From positions 5,890,001 to 5,954,000 of the forward strand of contig NZ_CP150227.1 of the NCBI RefSeq assembly GCF_037971845.1: DNA of 64,000 nt. The letters run 5' to 3'. Both the position numbers and the translations under genes were made by a program. Source of the stretch: Paenibacillus sp. FSL R5-0766 (lineage in GTDB: Bacteria > Bacillota > Bacilli > Paenibacillales > Paenibacillaceae). Below, one piece after another: positions 45,362 through 54,567 of the stretch; positions within the stretch are counted from its first letter, which is position 1; every line of letters begins with the position of its first letter. Under the pieces are notes generated by a model. The model saw nothing but the letters and a program-made list of their open reading frames with translations, was not told where the DNA came from and made no database searches.

Positions 45362-46038
45362 GCTTCTGCCTCGAAACGATATCCAGTGCCAATCACCGTC
45401 CGGATACACTTGGCTTCATCACCCAATTTGCTGCGCAACTTCTTGATGTGAGTATCCACAACACGTGAGTCCCCTTCAAAATCAAATCCCCAGATCCGAT
45501 TCAAAATGGCATCCCGGGACAACACAATGCCTGCATTACGTGCCAAATAAAGCAACAGATCATATTCCTTTGGTGCAAGTTCCACTTCAATTCCGTCCTT
45601 CTCCAGGCGTCTGGCCCATGGATCAAGGGTTACCTGACCAAAGCGAATCACACCCTGCTCTCGTCCAAATGCACCTTCAACACGCTTCATTAATGTCTCT
45701 GCACGTGCAACCAGCACACGTGGACTAAACGGCTTGGTAACGTAATCGTCTACGCCCAGCTGAAATCCATGAATTTTATCGTCATCCTCGGACCGTGCAG
45801 TCAGCATGATAATAGGTACGGTGGATTGGGATCGAATATGCCCACATAACGTCCATCCATCCATTTCAGGCATCAAAACATCCAGAATAACCAGATCCAC
45901 CTCATGCAGAGCCAACAGTTCCAGTGCCTGTACTCCATGTTCTGCTTCTATGACGTTCCATTGTTCTTTTATGAAATAATCGGCCACAATCTCACGAATG
46001 CGGCTTTCATCTTCCACCAGAAGCACTGTTCTGATCAT
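45358..46038 (-). CDS. OmpR-family response regulator
   Basis: 226 aa. Receiver with acidic pair Glu9/Asp10, phospho-acceptor Asp53 (ILDVLMPEMDG) and Lys in YVTKPF, then a winged-helix domain (LAPKEYDLLLYLARNAGIVLSRDAILNRIWG...VDTHIKKLRSKL). First gene of the operon with the kinase, pssA and dedA. GGAGAG precedes the ATG. Confidence 0.95.
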   Translation of the reverse strand: MIRTVLLVEDESRIREIVADYFIKEQWNVIEAEHGVQALELLALHEVDLVILDVLMPEMDGWTLCGHIRSQSTVPIIMLTARSEDDDKIHGFQLGVDDYVTKPFSPRVLVARAETLMKRVEGAFGREQGVIRFGQVTLDPWARRLEKDGIEVELAPKEYDLLLYLARNAGIVLSRDAILNRIWGFDFEGDSRVVDTHIKKLRSKLGDEAKCIRTVIGTGYRFEAEA

Positions 46039-46181
46039 GACCGACTCTCCTTTTTAGATTTCTGATGTTAACATACCTATTCCATGTGTCGTTCATGTGT
46101 CCATACATTGTTTTGGAATGCTCCCATGATATATACGATTAATATAAGCCAAAAGTTACTATTTTTTATAAAAATTCGCAT

Positions 46182-46229
46182 AAAAAAAGAAGCTATCAAC
46201 GAGCAAGCTCCTGCTCATTGACAGCTACT
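46182..46229 (-). terminator. Terminator region after pdxK
   Basis: Long stem GTAGCTGTCAATGAGCA / TGCTCGTTGATAGCTTC with two mismatches, followed by seven T on the minus strand. Confidence 0.9.
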
Positions 46230-46290
46230 TGAATGAAATCGAAGTGTGTTATCCAGAATTGATGGGCTACTGTGCGCTCCCTGGCAACAC

Positions 46291-47103
46291 TTAGCGTTGT
46301 TGCTCCAGACGGTGTGCCACATGCAGTGTCGGACCAACAAAACGGTTCAGCGGGAATCCGCCGGCAATCGCTTTGGTCACAAAGGCTTTACCTTCACGAA
46401 CAGCCTCTTTCACTGAAAGACCACGAGCCAATCCAGCGGTAATCGCCGCAGACGTCGTGCAGCCCGCACCATGCGTATATCCGGAGCCGACAACATCGGC
46501 TTCAAACCATTCGTAGTTGGTTCCATCATAGAGTAGATCCATTGCTTTACCCGGGCTAATGACACCTCTGTCCTTGATCAGGACATGTTTCGAGCCATGG
46601 GCATGAATTGCTGCTGCCGCTGCTTCCATCTGTTCCTTGGAGCGAATCGGTCCACTCTTCGCCAGTTGGGATGCTTCGAACAGATTAGGGGTAACCAAAT
46701 CAGCACCTGGCAACAGGAATTCGATCATCGCTTCCGTATTTTCCGGTTGCAGTACTTCGTCTGTACCTTTGCAGACCATTACCGGATCGATAACGATCTG
46801 TGGCAGACCGCTGCGGCGAATATGTTTTGCTACCAGTTCAATAATATCTACAGAACCGAGCATACCTGTCTTCATGGCATCGAAACCGATACCGTCCAGA
46901 ACAGTGCGAAGCTGCGCTTCAACTACATTTAATTCAACAGGAAAGACCTGGTGATCCCATGTTTCGGGCTCCATTGCCACAACCGTAGTCAGTACGGTCA
47001 TGCCATACACACCCAGCTCCTGAAAAGTTTTCAAATCAGCTTGAATACCTGCACCGCCGCTCGTGTCCGAACCAGCTATTGTTAATGTTTTTGGAATCGT
47101 CAT
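46291..47103 (-). CDS. pdxK: Pyridoxine/pyridoxal kinase (ThiD-like PdxK)
   Basis: 270 aa ribokinase-fold vitamin kinase. N-terminal GSDTSGGAGIQADLKTFQELGVYGM, VIDPVMVCKG with Cys111, and the anion-hole motif HGAGC (211-215, Cys215). The VCKG and HGAGC cysteines are those of the ThiD-like pyridoxal kinases of Bacilli, which phosphorylate B6 vitamers; HMP kinase activity in thiamine synthesis is the alternative. Monocistronic. Ribosome site AAGGAGAATGC before the ATG. Confidence 0.92.
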   Translation of the reverse strand: MTIPKTLTIAGSDTSGGAGIQADLKTFQELGVYGMTVLTTVVAMEPETWDHQVFPVELNVVEAQLRTVLDGIGFDAMKTGMLGSVDIIELVAKHIRRSGLPQIVIDPVMVCKGTDEVLQPENTEAMIEFLLPGADLVTPNLFEASQLAKSGPIRSKEQMEAAAAAIHAHGSKHVLIKDRGVISPGKAMDLLYDGTNYEWFEADVVGSGYTHGAGCTTSAAITAGLARGLSVKEAVREGKAFVTKAIAGGFPLNRFVGPTLHVAHRLEQQR

Positions 47104-47208
47104 GGTAGTTGCATTCTCCTTCGTGTCTCAGTTGACATTATCCTATCCCTTGTACGAGCGGATGTCAATGGCATCTGAAGCCATACAGAGCATGGTTTTC
47201 CGAATGAT

Positions 47209-47916
47209 TCAGTTCACATCTTTTGTCTCCAGACGAACCATGGACATCGAAGCAATCCATATCCCTATTGCTCCAAGGGTCAGAGGGATAATAATAAGCG
47301 AATGAATGGAAACTTCCGACCCGTTGAATCCGGAGCAGACAATCAAAACCAGCAAAATGGACGAGACCATTGTAGTTGTAACAGAATGCTTACGCATACC
47401 GAAGAATAGGGGAATGAGTGCCATACACGCAGCCGATAAAGAACTCATACTGTACTTCGCCAGAAGTCCCCATATATCCTGATTCGTCAATGATCCAGGA
47501 ATGAAGGAGTAGAAATGATTAACAACTAACAGCAGTGAACCCATCAACAGATCGGTAACCATAATCATCACAAATGTAAAACCAAACACGATAATCAATT
47601 TGGCAGCAATGATTTTATGACGCTGGATGGGATAGGTGAACATGACGTTCATCGTTTTATTTCTATACTCACTGATCACCAGCTTGGATAATAAAGCTCC
47701 TGCAAATATGATAAAGGTCGCTCTCACAAACGTATCGATAATCATAAAGGCGGTCTGGTAATCGGCATAGGCATAATCTTCTGCTCCCACATCCACGAAT
47801 CCAATCATGATCAGGAAAAGAAGAATGGCTATACTGGCAATACCTGCACCTGCAAAATTACGTGCAAAACGGTGCTTCCGCAACTCAAGTCTGATGAGTT
47901 TAAGCAACGTCTTCAT
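47209..47916 (-). CDS. ABC transporter permease (ABC-2 type, BcrB-like)
   Basis: 235 aa with six hydrophobic helices. The region LVISEYRNKTMNVMFTYPIQRHKIIAAKLI is typical of lantibiotic/bacitracin-type ABC-2 permeases. The gene overlaps the end of the ATPase gene by 17 nt, so they are translationally coupled. It probably exports or detoxifies a peptide or membrane-active compound; substrate unknown. Confidence 0.88.
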   Translation of the reverse strand: MKTLLKLIRLELRKHRFARNFAGAGIASIAILLFLIMIGFVDVGAEDYAYADYQTAFMIIDTFVRATFIIFAGALLSKLVISEYRNKTMNVMFTYPIQRHKIIAAKLIIVFGFTFVMIMVTDLLMGSLLLVVNHFYSFIPGSLTNQDIWGLLAKYSMSSLSAACMALIPLFFGMRKHSVTTTMVSSILLVLIVCSGFNGSEVSIHSLIIIPLTLGAIGIWIASMSMVRLETKDVN

Positions 47917-48823
47917 CCCCTTTCACAAGCTTCATGAAGTGTTCTTCCAGGGAATGAGCCCGTTTGGATATCGATTCGATCTCAATGCCGTGTTGGATCA
48001 GCTTGGTGTTCAGTTCCGATGGAATGATTCCCGGATCATAGATGCGTAACGTTTGGTCATCAACCAGTTTATAATTACTCAAACCAAGCTGGTGTTCAAT
48101 GACATAGGTCGCTTTGCGGATATCCACCGCCTGTAACTCAATGTACTCATTTTGACTTCCACGAATGCTCTCCATCGATACTTCCTCCACCAAACGACCG
48201 CCGCGAATGACACCAACTGTGTCCGCAATCTGTTCGATCTCGCCAAGAATGTGACTGGAGACCAACAGGGTAATGCGATACTCATTGCTAAGGCGCTTGA
48301 ACAAATCTCGCATCTCCCGGATCCCTACAGGGTCCAATCCGTTGATCGGTTCATCCAGAATGAGCAGTTCAGGTGTGGTTATTAGTGCACGAGCCAGTCC
48401 GAGCCTCTGCTTCATGCCCAAGGAGAAGTCCTTGACCGGTTTCTTGCCTGTATCCTTCAGCCCTACCGTTTCCATCGTATTGTCGATAATCTTTTTGTTG
48501 TGAAACCCCATGTATTCACAGTGAAGCTCCAGATTCTCGCGAGCAGACAGTCTATCGTAGAAAAAAGGATATTCAATAATACTGCCCATTCGCTTCAGCA
48601 CTTCATAGGAGGTCGGCGTAAGCTTCTCCCCAAACAGTTCTATCTCCCCTGTGGTTGGTTTGACGAGATTGGTGAGCATCTTCATGATGGTTGTTTTACC
48701 AGCACCATTCGGACCGAGGAATCCATAGATCTCACCTTGCTTAATATTCATATTGAAGTTGGATACAACCTCCACCCCTTCATATACTTTGGTCACATCT
48801 ATTGTTCGTGCGATATAATTCAT
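47900..48823 (-). CDS. ABC transporter ATP-binding protein (BcrA-like)
   Basis: 307 aa. Walker A GPNGAGKTTIMK (about 36-47), signature FSLGMKQRLGLARAL, Walker B LLILDEPINGLD, H-loop SSH. The C-terminal 80 residues are typical for the BcrA/NatA branch. It pairs with the overlapping permease. A two-component system gene pair ends 127 nt upstream on the same strand and may control it. Confidence 0.93.
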   Translation of the reverse strand: MNYIARTIDVTKVYEGVEVVSNFNMNIKQGEIYGFLGPNGAGKTTIMKMLTNLVKPTTGEIELFGEKLTPTSYEVLKRMGSIIEYPFFYDRLSARENLELHCEYMGFHNKKIIDNTMETVGLKDTGKKPVKDFSLGMKQRLGLARALITTPELLILDEPINGLDPVGIREMRDLFKRLSNEYRITLLVSSHILGEIEQIADTVGVIRGGRLVEEVSMESIRGSQNEYIELQAVDIRKATYVIEHQLGLSNYKLVDDQTLRIYDPGIIPSELNTKLIQHGIEIESISKRAHSLEEHFMKLVKGDEDVA

Positions 48824-48950
48824 CGTCCTTGTTCTCCTTTACGTCCCCTGTCCGGGTTCCTATATCTATATTGTAAAGAGAAAAGTCTTCTTTTTTATTA
48901 ATCAAATCTTACAAAAACCTTAAGTCTGACCGGACACGCCAACGCAGGGT

Positions 48951-49883
48951 CTACCAAGCCTTTAAGGTAACCGAGAATACAGTCCGTTGATGTGGCACAC
49001 TATGCAAGTGAATACTTCCACCCATCCGCTCAACTAGCCGTTTCGTAATGGTCAGACCCAGGCCGCTGCCTTGATAGAGTCGATTGCGGGAATCCTCCAG
49101 TGTATACATGCGTTCAAACACACGACTATGCTCGCTCTCCGGAATTCCTTTTCCCTGGTCCCAGATCTGTAACGTCACAGGTCCACCTATCGAATGATCC
49201 AGTGAAAGCCCCATTACCTTACCCTCTGCTCCATATTTCATTCCATTGGTTATGAGATTATCCAGCACACGGTCCAATGCTTCTTCATTCGCTTGCACGA
49301 AGATATCACCAGCAGGTATCTCCAGCTCGACTTGCAATCCGAGATTCGTCAACATTTCATAAAAGGAAAGCATCTTCAACCGACATAATTCGCTTATATT
49401 CACTCGACTAAGCACCAGTTCCGTATCTCCGGATTCCAGCTTCGCCAGATCAAAAAAGGAATGGATCAAACGCAGCACTTCCTGCGCCTTATCCTGTATT
49501 TTCTCCGTCATCATCTTCCGTTCCTGATCGGACAATGATGGACTGTGCAGTAAGGTCTCACTATAACCCAGCACAACGGTGAGTGGCGTTTTCAGATCAT
49601 GCGAAATGTTCGAGAGCATATTACGCATCTCCTTCTCCTGGTTCGCATACCCTGCTTTGGCGCGGTGCGCATGATCCAGCAGCTGGTTCATGTCTTTCAG
49701 AAGCTGACTGACTTGGTCATCACTATTGAATACAAGCAAACGCTCAAAGGTGCCTTGATCCAGAATAGCGGATATTTTCTGATGAATATAGGACAGGTGT
49801 TGGGTGCGTTTCTGCAATCTCATCCACAATCCAATGACGGCAATAGCCAAAATAGCTGTTGTACTGGCAAAAATCAGTGTCAT
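48951..49883 (-). CDS. Sensor histidine kinase with a single N-terminal membrane helix
   Basis: 310 aa. One helix (residues 3-20), no extracellular domain, short linker, HisKA with His95 (SNISHDLKTPLTVVLGYSETLL) and HATPase (LITNGMKYG, GSGLGLTITKRL). A kinase with almost no external domain next to an ABC transporter resembles systems in which the transporter itself senses the antibiotic. Start ATG overlaps the regulator stop (ATGA). Confidence 0.94.
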   Translation of the reverse strand: MTLIFASTTAILAIAVIGLWMRLQKRTQHLSYIHQKISAILDQGTFERLLVFNSDDQVSQLLKDMNQLLDHAHRAKAGYANQEKEMRNMLSNISHDLKTPLTVVLGYSETLLHSPSLSDQERKMMTEKIQDKAQEVLRLIHSFFDLAKLESGDTELVLSRVNISELCRLKMLSFYEMLTNLGLQVELEIPAGDIFVQANEEALDRVLDNLITNGMKYGAEGKVMGLSLDHSIGGPVTLQIWDQGKGIPESEHSRVFERMYTLEDSRNRLYQGSGLGLTITKRLVERMGGSIHLHSVPHQRTVFSVTLKAW

Positions 49884-50596
49884 CCCTGCTCCGCCTCCAG
49901 CTTATATCCGATGCCCCAGAGTGTCTTGATATATTGGGGAGCCGAAGGATCTGCCTCCAGTTTCTCACGCAGACGACGCATATGTACGTTAATGATATTT
50001 TCGTCTCCATAATAATGATCGTTCCAGACGGAAGCGTAGATCTGAGCCTTGGTGAACACTTTGCCAGGATGGGTAACCAACAGCTTCAGAATTCCAAATT
50101 CCTTGGATGTCAGTTTGACGGGTGTACCTTCGCGCTCCACCTCGTACGTCTCTATGTCAACTACGAGTCCTCCAATGTGAATACGTTGATCTTTAGCCAC
50201 TTCAGCCGCAGGCTGAGTCGTATAATTGGCGCGGCGAATCGCAGCTTTGATGCGGGCAGTCAGTTCGATTAACGAGAAAGGTTTGCTCAAGTAATCATCT
50301 GCACCGAAGCCCAAGCCTAACGCTTTGTCCACCTCCCCATCCTTTGCAGACAGAATGAGCACAGGTACCAGACTGACTGCCCGAATGGTTTGCAGCACAT
50401 CCATCCCACTTTTGCGGGGCAGCATCAGATCCAGAATAACCAGATCATACCCGGGTTGTGACTGGCTGAACTGATGTTCTGCCTCTAAGCCGTCATATGC
50501 ATAAGTGACGTCGTAGCCCTCTTTTTCCAAGTACGGCCCGACCATCTCACTAATTGAACGATCATCTTCAACAAGCAACAAGCGATGACTTAACAC
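49880..50596 (-). CDS. OmpR-family response regulator
   Basis: 238 aa with receiver (LLLVEDDRSISEM, Asp56 in VILDLMLPRKSG, Lys in YLSKPF) and winged-helix DNA-binding domain (LTSKEFGILKLLVTHPGKVFTKAQIYASVW...INVHMRRLREKL). The start is GTG at 50596 with GGAGG seven nt upstream; an ATG overlapping it is out of frame and stops at once. First gene of a unit with the kinase and perhaps the ABC transporter. Confidence 0.94.
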   Translation of the reverse strand: MLSHRLLLVEDDRSISEMVGPYLEKEGYDVTYAYDGLEAEHQFSQSQPGYDLVILDLMLPRKSGMDVLQTIRAVSLVPVLILSAKDGEVDKALGLGFGADDYLSKPFSLIELTARIKAAIRRANYTTQPAAEVAKDQRIHIGGLVVDIETYEVEREGTPVKLTSKEFGILKLLVTHPGKVFTKAQIYASVWNDHYYGDENIINVHMRRLREKLEADPSAPQYIKTLWGIGYKLEAEQG

Positions 50597-50665
50597 ATGT
50601 TTCCCTCCAACATGAACAGTTTTCTTTATTACCTCACAGTTTGTTTGAATTGGCAATGACATACG

Positions 50666-50718
50666 AAAAAACCTGACAGGAGCAACACTTTGACATCAAG
50701 TGTGTTTCCTGCCAGGTC
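50666..50718 (-). terminator. Terminator of degV
   Basis: Long stem ACCTGGCAGGA / TCCTGTCAGGT with inner ACACTT / AAGTGT, followed by six T on the minus strand. Confidence 0.9.
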
Positions 50719-50749
50719 TATGACTGTCTGTAGATCAATGCTGGTGCTT

Positions 50750-51601
50750 CTAATCTCTATATCCGTTCTCACTGTGAATCCAGCACAGTCCAATGGTTCC
50801 TGCACCTGCATGGATACTTACCACAGGGATAAATGGCATGATTTCGGTCTTTAATCTAGGCAGCAGAGCTGCAATCTGTTTTTTGATTGTAACAGCTTCT
50901 TCCTGATTGTTGGCATGCATAATGCACACATGCTTTACTTTCTCCATATCCAGCTTGAGCATATCGAGCATGCGCTCTTTTGTCCGCTTGAACGTGCGGA
51001 TCTTCTCATTCACAACCACTTTGCCCTCTTCAAATCGAAGCAGCAGATGGATCTTGAGCAGTTGACTGATGATCAGCTGTGTACCCGACACCCGGCCACT
51101 GCGGTGAAGATGTTGAAGACTGGCCGGTATGAGGTAAAAGGACATGTTATCAATCATCTGTTCAATGTTTACTTTGATCTCGGCAGCTGAACATCCCTGC
51201 TTCTGCCATTCCAGTCCTTGCATAATCATCTCACGGTGAGGATAGGCACCTGCCTTCGAATCAATTGCGGTCACCGTCACTCCTGCAATCTCTGCAGCCT
51301 GCATGGACGTATGCAGCGTTCCGCTAAGCTCTGTAGAGCAATGAATCGTAATAATCTCATCGTACTTGTCTTTGAGCGACTCATACAGTTCAATGAATTC
51401 GCCAATGGGTGGCTGCGAACTGCTCGCACGTGAAGCCTCCGCAAGTTTCTCATAGAACATTTCAGATGTAATGTCATCGGTTTCCCGGTAACATTCCTCT
51501 CCAAATACGATGCGCAGCGGTACGATGTAGATATGATTTTGCTCCGCAAAAACGGGATCCAGTGTACTGGTACTATCGGTGACCCATGCAATTTTCTTCA
51601 T
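50750..51601 (-). CDS. DegV family fatty-acid-binding protein
   Basis: 283 aa two-domain DegV fold. N-terminal WVTDSTSTL, then VPLRIVFGEECYRE, SSSQPPIGEF and HCSTELSGT (Ser/Thr contacts to the fatty-acid carboxyl group), and LHRSGRVSG. Members of this family bind long-chain fatty acids; FakB-type proteins present exogenous fatty acid to FakA kinase. Without fakA nearby the exact role is open. AAGGATG precedes the ATG. Confidence 0.92.
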   Translation of the reverse strand: MKKIAWVTDSTSTLDPVFAEQNHIYIVPLRIVFGEECYRETDDITSEMFYEKLAEASRASSSQPPIGEFIELYESLKDKYDEIITIHCSTELSGTLHTSMQAAEIAGVTVTAIDSKAGAYPHREMIMQGLEWQKQGCSAAEIKVNIEQMIDNMSFYLIPASLQHLHRSGRVSGTQLIISQLLKIHLLLRFEEGKVVVNEKIRTFKRTKERMLDMLKLDMEKVKHVCIMHANNQEEAVTIKKQIAALLPRLKTEIMPFIPVVSIHAGAGTIGLCWIHSENGYRD

Positions 51602-51800
51602 GACATCCTTCTCTCTTGCCGGATTGTTCGTTCTGTATCCTCAATCGTCAAGCACAAGCCCGGCGGTTTATTTAAAATTTGAATATTTCACATTGTAAAC
51701 GTTTGCGATATTACCCCTCAATTATAAAGGAACGGACAGACTGTTGTCTTGTGGCGCAATCATGAACACCCCTGTTAATACCATTATTAGCTAAAAAAAT
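51602..51800. other. Intergenic region with a cre-like site
   Basis: Upstream region of degV. It contains TTGTAAACGTTTGCG at 51693-51707, 14 of 15 to the cre consensus, and no coding frame I can support. Confidence 0.45.
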
Positions 51801-51803
51801 GTC

Positions 51804-51832
51804 TTGCCTGTGAAGGAATAAATTGGTATGCT
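51804..51832 (+). promoter_or_regulatory. Candidate promoter of the plus-strand ABC exporter
   Basis: TTGCCT, 17 bp, TATGCT, followed by a small leader hairpin GAACGG / CCGTTC at 51867-51885 and the GGAGG ribosome site. Confidence 0.4.
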
Positions 51833-51906
51833 GTTGTCCTTCTCTCTTTTTCGCCTTGACTGAAGTGAACGGAAACGCCGTTCAATCCACTTATCGGAGG
51901 TGTCAC

Positions 51907-52683
51907 ATGCTTTATTTCACTCTGGCTTCCAAAGCCTACTCCCGGAATCTGCAATACCGCGGGGCACACATGGTACATAACCTGGCAAGCGCCATGTTTG
52001 GTTACATGTATGCCTGCCTCTGGATCGGCATCGGGGCCGACCATACTCTCGGAGAATACGGGACACAGGGGATGATCAGTTACATTGCGTTCACGCAATC
52101 CTCTCTCTGGATCTCGGGTTTTCTCACGAACGGATTGGGTATTCCCTTATCCGTCAGGACAGGGCAGATCGCACTGGATCTGATGAGGCCTGTTCATCTG
52201 TTCACCCACCTGATGGCACGCGAATGGGGGCAGATTGCCTACCAGTTCGTGTACAAAAGTATTCCGATCTACCTGCTCTTCTCCATTGTCTTTTCCCTGC
52301 ATTGGCCCTCAGACGTTTCAACACTATTCTATGCCGCACTTGGTCTTGCCGGCGCCGCATACTTATCCATCTGTATGAACTACATCATTGGTGCCACGTC
52401 GATGTGGACCACGGAGTCCTCTTGGCTTCACTGGGGCAATCACGCGATGATGAATCTGCTGGCTGGTTTTTTCATTCCGCTGGAATGGCTACCGAACTGG
52501 CTTGAACAACTTGCCTGGATATCACCCTACCCTTTCCTGCTCTATGTACCTACCCGAATCTATCTTGGTTTCGAAGATGGCTCCTTGTTATGGGGAACCT
52601 TGCTTTGGTGTGTCTTTATGACGTTGATCTGTCTTGCGATCACCCAAGTGTTACGTCGTAAAGTGGAGGTGCAGGGCGGATGA
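51907..52683 (+). CDS. ABC-2 family exporter permease 1
   Basis: 258 aa, six hydrophobic segments, ABC-2 / DUF990-type permease (LYFTLASKAYSRNLQYRGAHMVHNLA; WLEQLAWISPYPFLLYVPTRIYLG near the end). ATG at 51907 with GGAGGTG upstream. It overlaps the next permease gene by 4 nt. These permease pairs with a YbhF/NatA-like ATPase form exporters of unknown substrate in Firmicutes and Actinobacteria. Confidence 0.86.
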   Translation: MLYFTLASKAYSRNLQYRGAHMVHNLASAMFGYMYACLWIGIGADHTLGEYGTQGMISYIAFTQSSLWISGFLTNGLGIPLSVRTGQIALDLMRPVHLFTHLMAREWGQIAYQFVYKSIPIYLLFSIVFSLHWPSDVSTLFYAALGLAGAAYLSICMNYIIGATSMWTTESSWLHWGNHAMMNLLAGFFIPLEWLPNWLEQLAWISPYPFLLYVPTRIYLGFEDGSLLWGTLLWCVFMTLICLAITQVLRRKVEVQGG

Positions 52684-53480
52684 AGCGAACTTCCTGGTTC
52701 AATTTATATAAAATGCTCATTCGAACAAGCATCCGCAGCCGGATGCAATACAAGTTCAATTTCATCATGGCGTCCGTATTGGCCGCTTTAATTCAGATCT
52801 CCGAGTTTCTGATGGTTGCTCTCGTGCTGCACAAATTCGGAGCCATTAAAGGCTGGTCCCTCCATGAGATCGGTTATCTCTTTGCCATCATGACGTTATC
52901 CAAAACACTGTATCGCACATTTGGCAATGAGGTTCACCATCTGGAAAAATATCTGGTTAATGGTGAGCTTGATCAACTGTTAACTCGTCCCATGCCCGTA
53001 TTGCTGGCACTGCTGCCGCAAAACTTCCGCATCATGGCTGGGGAAGTCCTGCAAGGCGGGTTCATTCTCTGCTGGTCATTGGCAGGCATGATGCACAGCG
53101 GACAGATTGGCTGGATCGCCATCCCCTTCTCCCTGTTCATTATCCTGACCGGTGCAGTCATTCTCTTTTCCATCGGACTTGCTACCGCCACACTCGGATT
53201 CTGGACCACACGCATTGAGGAATTACAGACGATCACTGAGGATGCCGCACGAACGGCTGCCCAATATCCGTTAACGATATATCCCAAATGGATGTCTGGC
53301 ATTCTGTTAACGGTGATTCCGGTGGGATTCGTCAACTACATTCCGTCACTTTACCTGTTACGGGGTGAAGGAGGAGCGTGGATTCTTGTTGCTGTTGCAG
53401 CGGTTGCCGTACTGAGTTTGGCTGCAAGTCTGCGTTTCTGGCAATTCGGCATGACCAAATATCAAAGTACAGGTAGCTAA
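52680..53480 (+). CDS. ABC-2 family exporter permease 2
   Basis: 266 aa with six hydrophobic helices, second DUF990-type permease (RTSIRSRMQYKFNFIMASVLAALIQ; GELDQLLTRPMPVLLALLPQ; PLTIYPKWMSGILLTVIPVGFVNYIPS). The start codon overlaps the stop of permease 1 (ATGA). The ATPase gene follows 16 nt later. Together they form a heterodimeric exporter. Confidence 0.87.
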   Translation: MKRTSWFNLYKMLIRTSIRSRMQYKFNFIMASVLAALIQISEFLMVALVLHKFGAIKGWSLHEIGYLFAIMTLSKTLYRTFGNEVHHLEKYLVNGELDQLLTRPMPVLLALLPQNFRIMAGEVLQGGFILCWSLAGMMHSGQIGWIAIPFSLFIILTGAVILFSIGLATATLGFWTTRIEELQTITEDAARTAAQYPLTIYPKWMSGILLTVIPVGFVNYIPSLYLLRGEGGAWILVAVAAVAVLSLAASLRFWQFGMTKYQSTGS

Positions 53481-53496
53481 GGAGGCGTAACGAATC

Positions 53497-54471
53497 ATGA
53501 ACATGATCACAGCACGGCATCTGCAAAAGGAATTCAAAACTCCTGTTATTCGCGAAGGACGTTTCTCAGGCCTACGTACGTTATTTTCACGTGAATATGT
53601 GTCCAAGGAAGCGGTACGCGATATCAGTTTTGATATCGGCCCAGGGGAGTTTGTGGGTTACATCGGTCCGAACGGGGCTGGCAAGTCTACGACGATCAAA
53701 ATGCTGACAGGTATCCTGCACCCAACCTCGGGTGAGGTAAAGCTTGACGGTATGAACCCGCATCAGGACAGGCGCAGGACCGTTGGTCGACTGGGCGTTG
53801 TGTTTGGACAGCGCAGCCAGCTCTGGTGGGATCTGCCTGTGAAAGATTCATATGATATTCTGGCCGAGATGTACGGCGTGCGTGCCGAGGACAAAAAGAG
53901 ACGGCTGTCCCAGTTCGCTGAGCTGCTGGACCTTGAATCGTTCTGGGCCACGCCTGTCCGCAAGCTCTCGCTTGGACAACGCATGCGAGCGGATCTCGCA
54001 GCTTCCATGCTGCATGATCCCGAACTGCTTTTTCTCGATGAACCAACAATTGGACTGGATGTGAACGCAAAGCGGAACATTCGCCAGTTTCTACGTACAT
54101 TAAATGAAACGTTTGGCAAAACGATTTTGCTGACCACCCATGACATGGACGACATTGAACAGTTATGCAGCCGGGTCATGGTAATTAACCATGGTCAACT
54201 AACATATGACGGCACGATCTCGTCACTTCGCGAAACCATCGGACTACCTACGCTGATTCGGGTAACATTCCGGGGAGCGTTTCATATCCCGGATGTTGTG
54301 TCGTCCGCGATACATATTACTGGAGTGGAAGGACAGATTGTCACCGTCGAAGTGAACCGGAAGGAATGGAGCACAATGGACATTCTGAAACAGTTGGAGC
54401 ACTGGGGTCAGATCGAAGATGTAGAGATGAAAGAACCGGATTTCGAAGATATCATTCATCGGGTGTATTAG
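53497..54471 (+). CDS. ABC transporter ATP-binding protein of the exporter
   Basis: 324 aa. Walker A GPNGAGKSTTIK (about 59-70), the conserved VFGQRSQLWWDLPV Q-loop, signature LSLGQRMRADLA, Walker B LLFLDEPTIGLD, H-loop TTHD and a C-terminal domain of about 90 residues. The QRSQLWWDLP block marks the branch that partners DUF990-type permeases. AGGAGG lies upstream of two close ATG codons (53497, 53503). Confidence 0.93.
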   Translation: MNMITARHLQKEFKTPVIREGRFSGLRTLFSREYVSKEAVRDISFDIGPGEFVGYIGPNGAGKSTTIKMLTGILHPTSGEVKLDGMNPHQDRRRTVGRLGVVFGQRSQLWWDLPVKDSYDILAEMYGVRAEDKKRRLSQFAELLDLESFWATPVRKLSLGQRMRADLAASMLHDPELLFLDEPTIGLDVNAKRNIRQFLRTLNETFGKTILLTTHDMDDIEQLCSRVMVINHGQLTYDGTISSLRETIGLPTLIRVTFRGAFHIPDVVSSAIHITGVEGQIVTVEVNRKEWSTMDILKQLEHWGQIEDVEMKEPDFEDIIHRVY

Positions 54472-54567
54472 TCGGCCCATTTTGTGAGGAAATAGGATGA
54501 AGACCTGTTCTTACGCCGTTACATGAAAGAGGGACATGGCGTACTGTAATAACGGAGGTGAAGTGTC

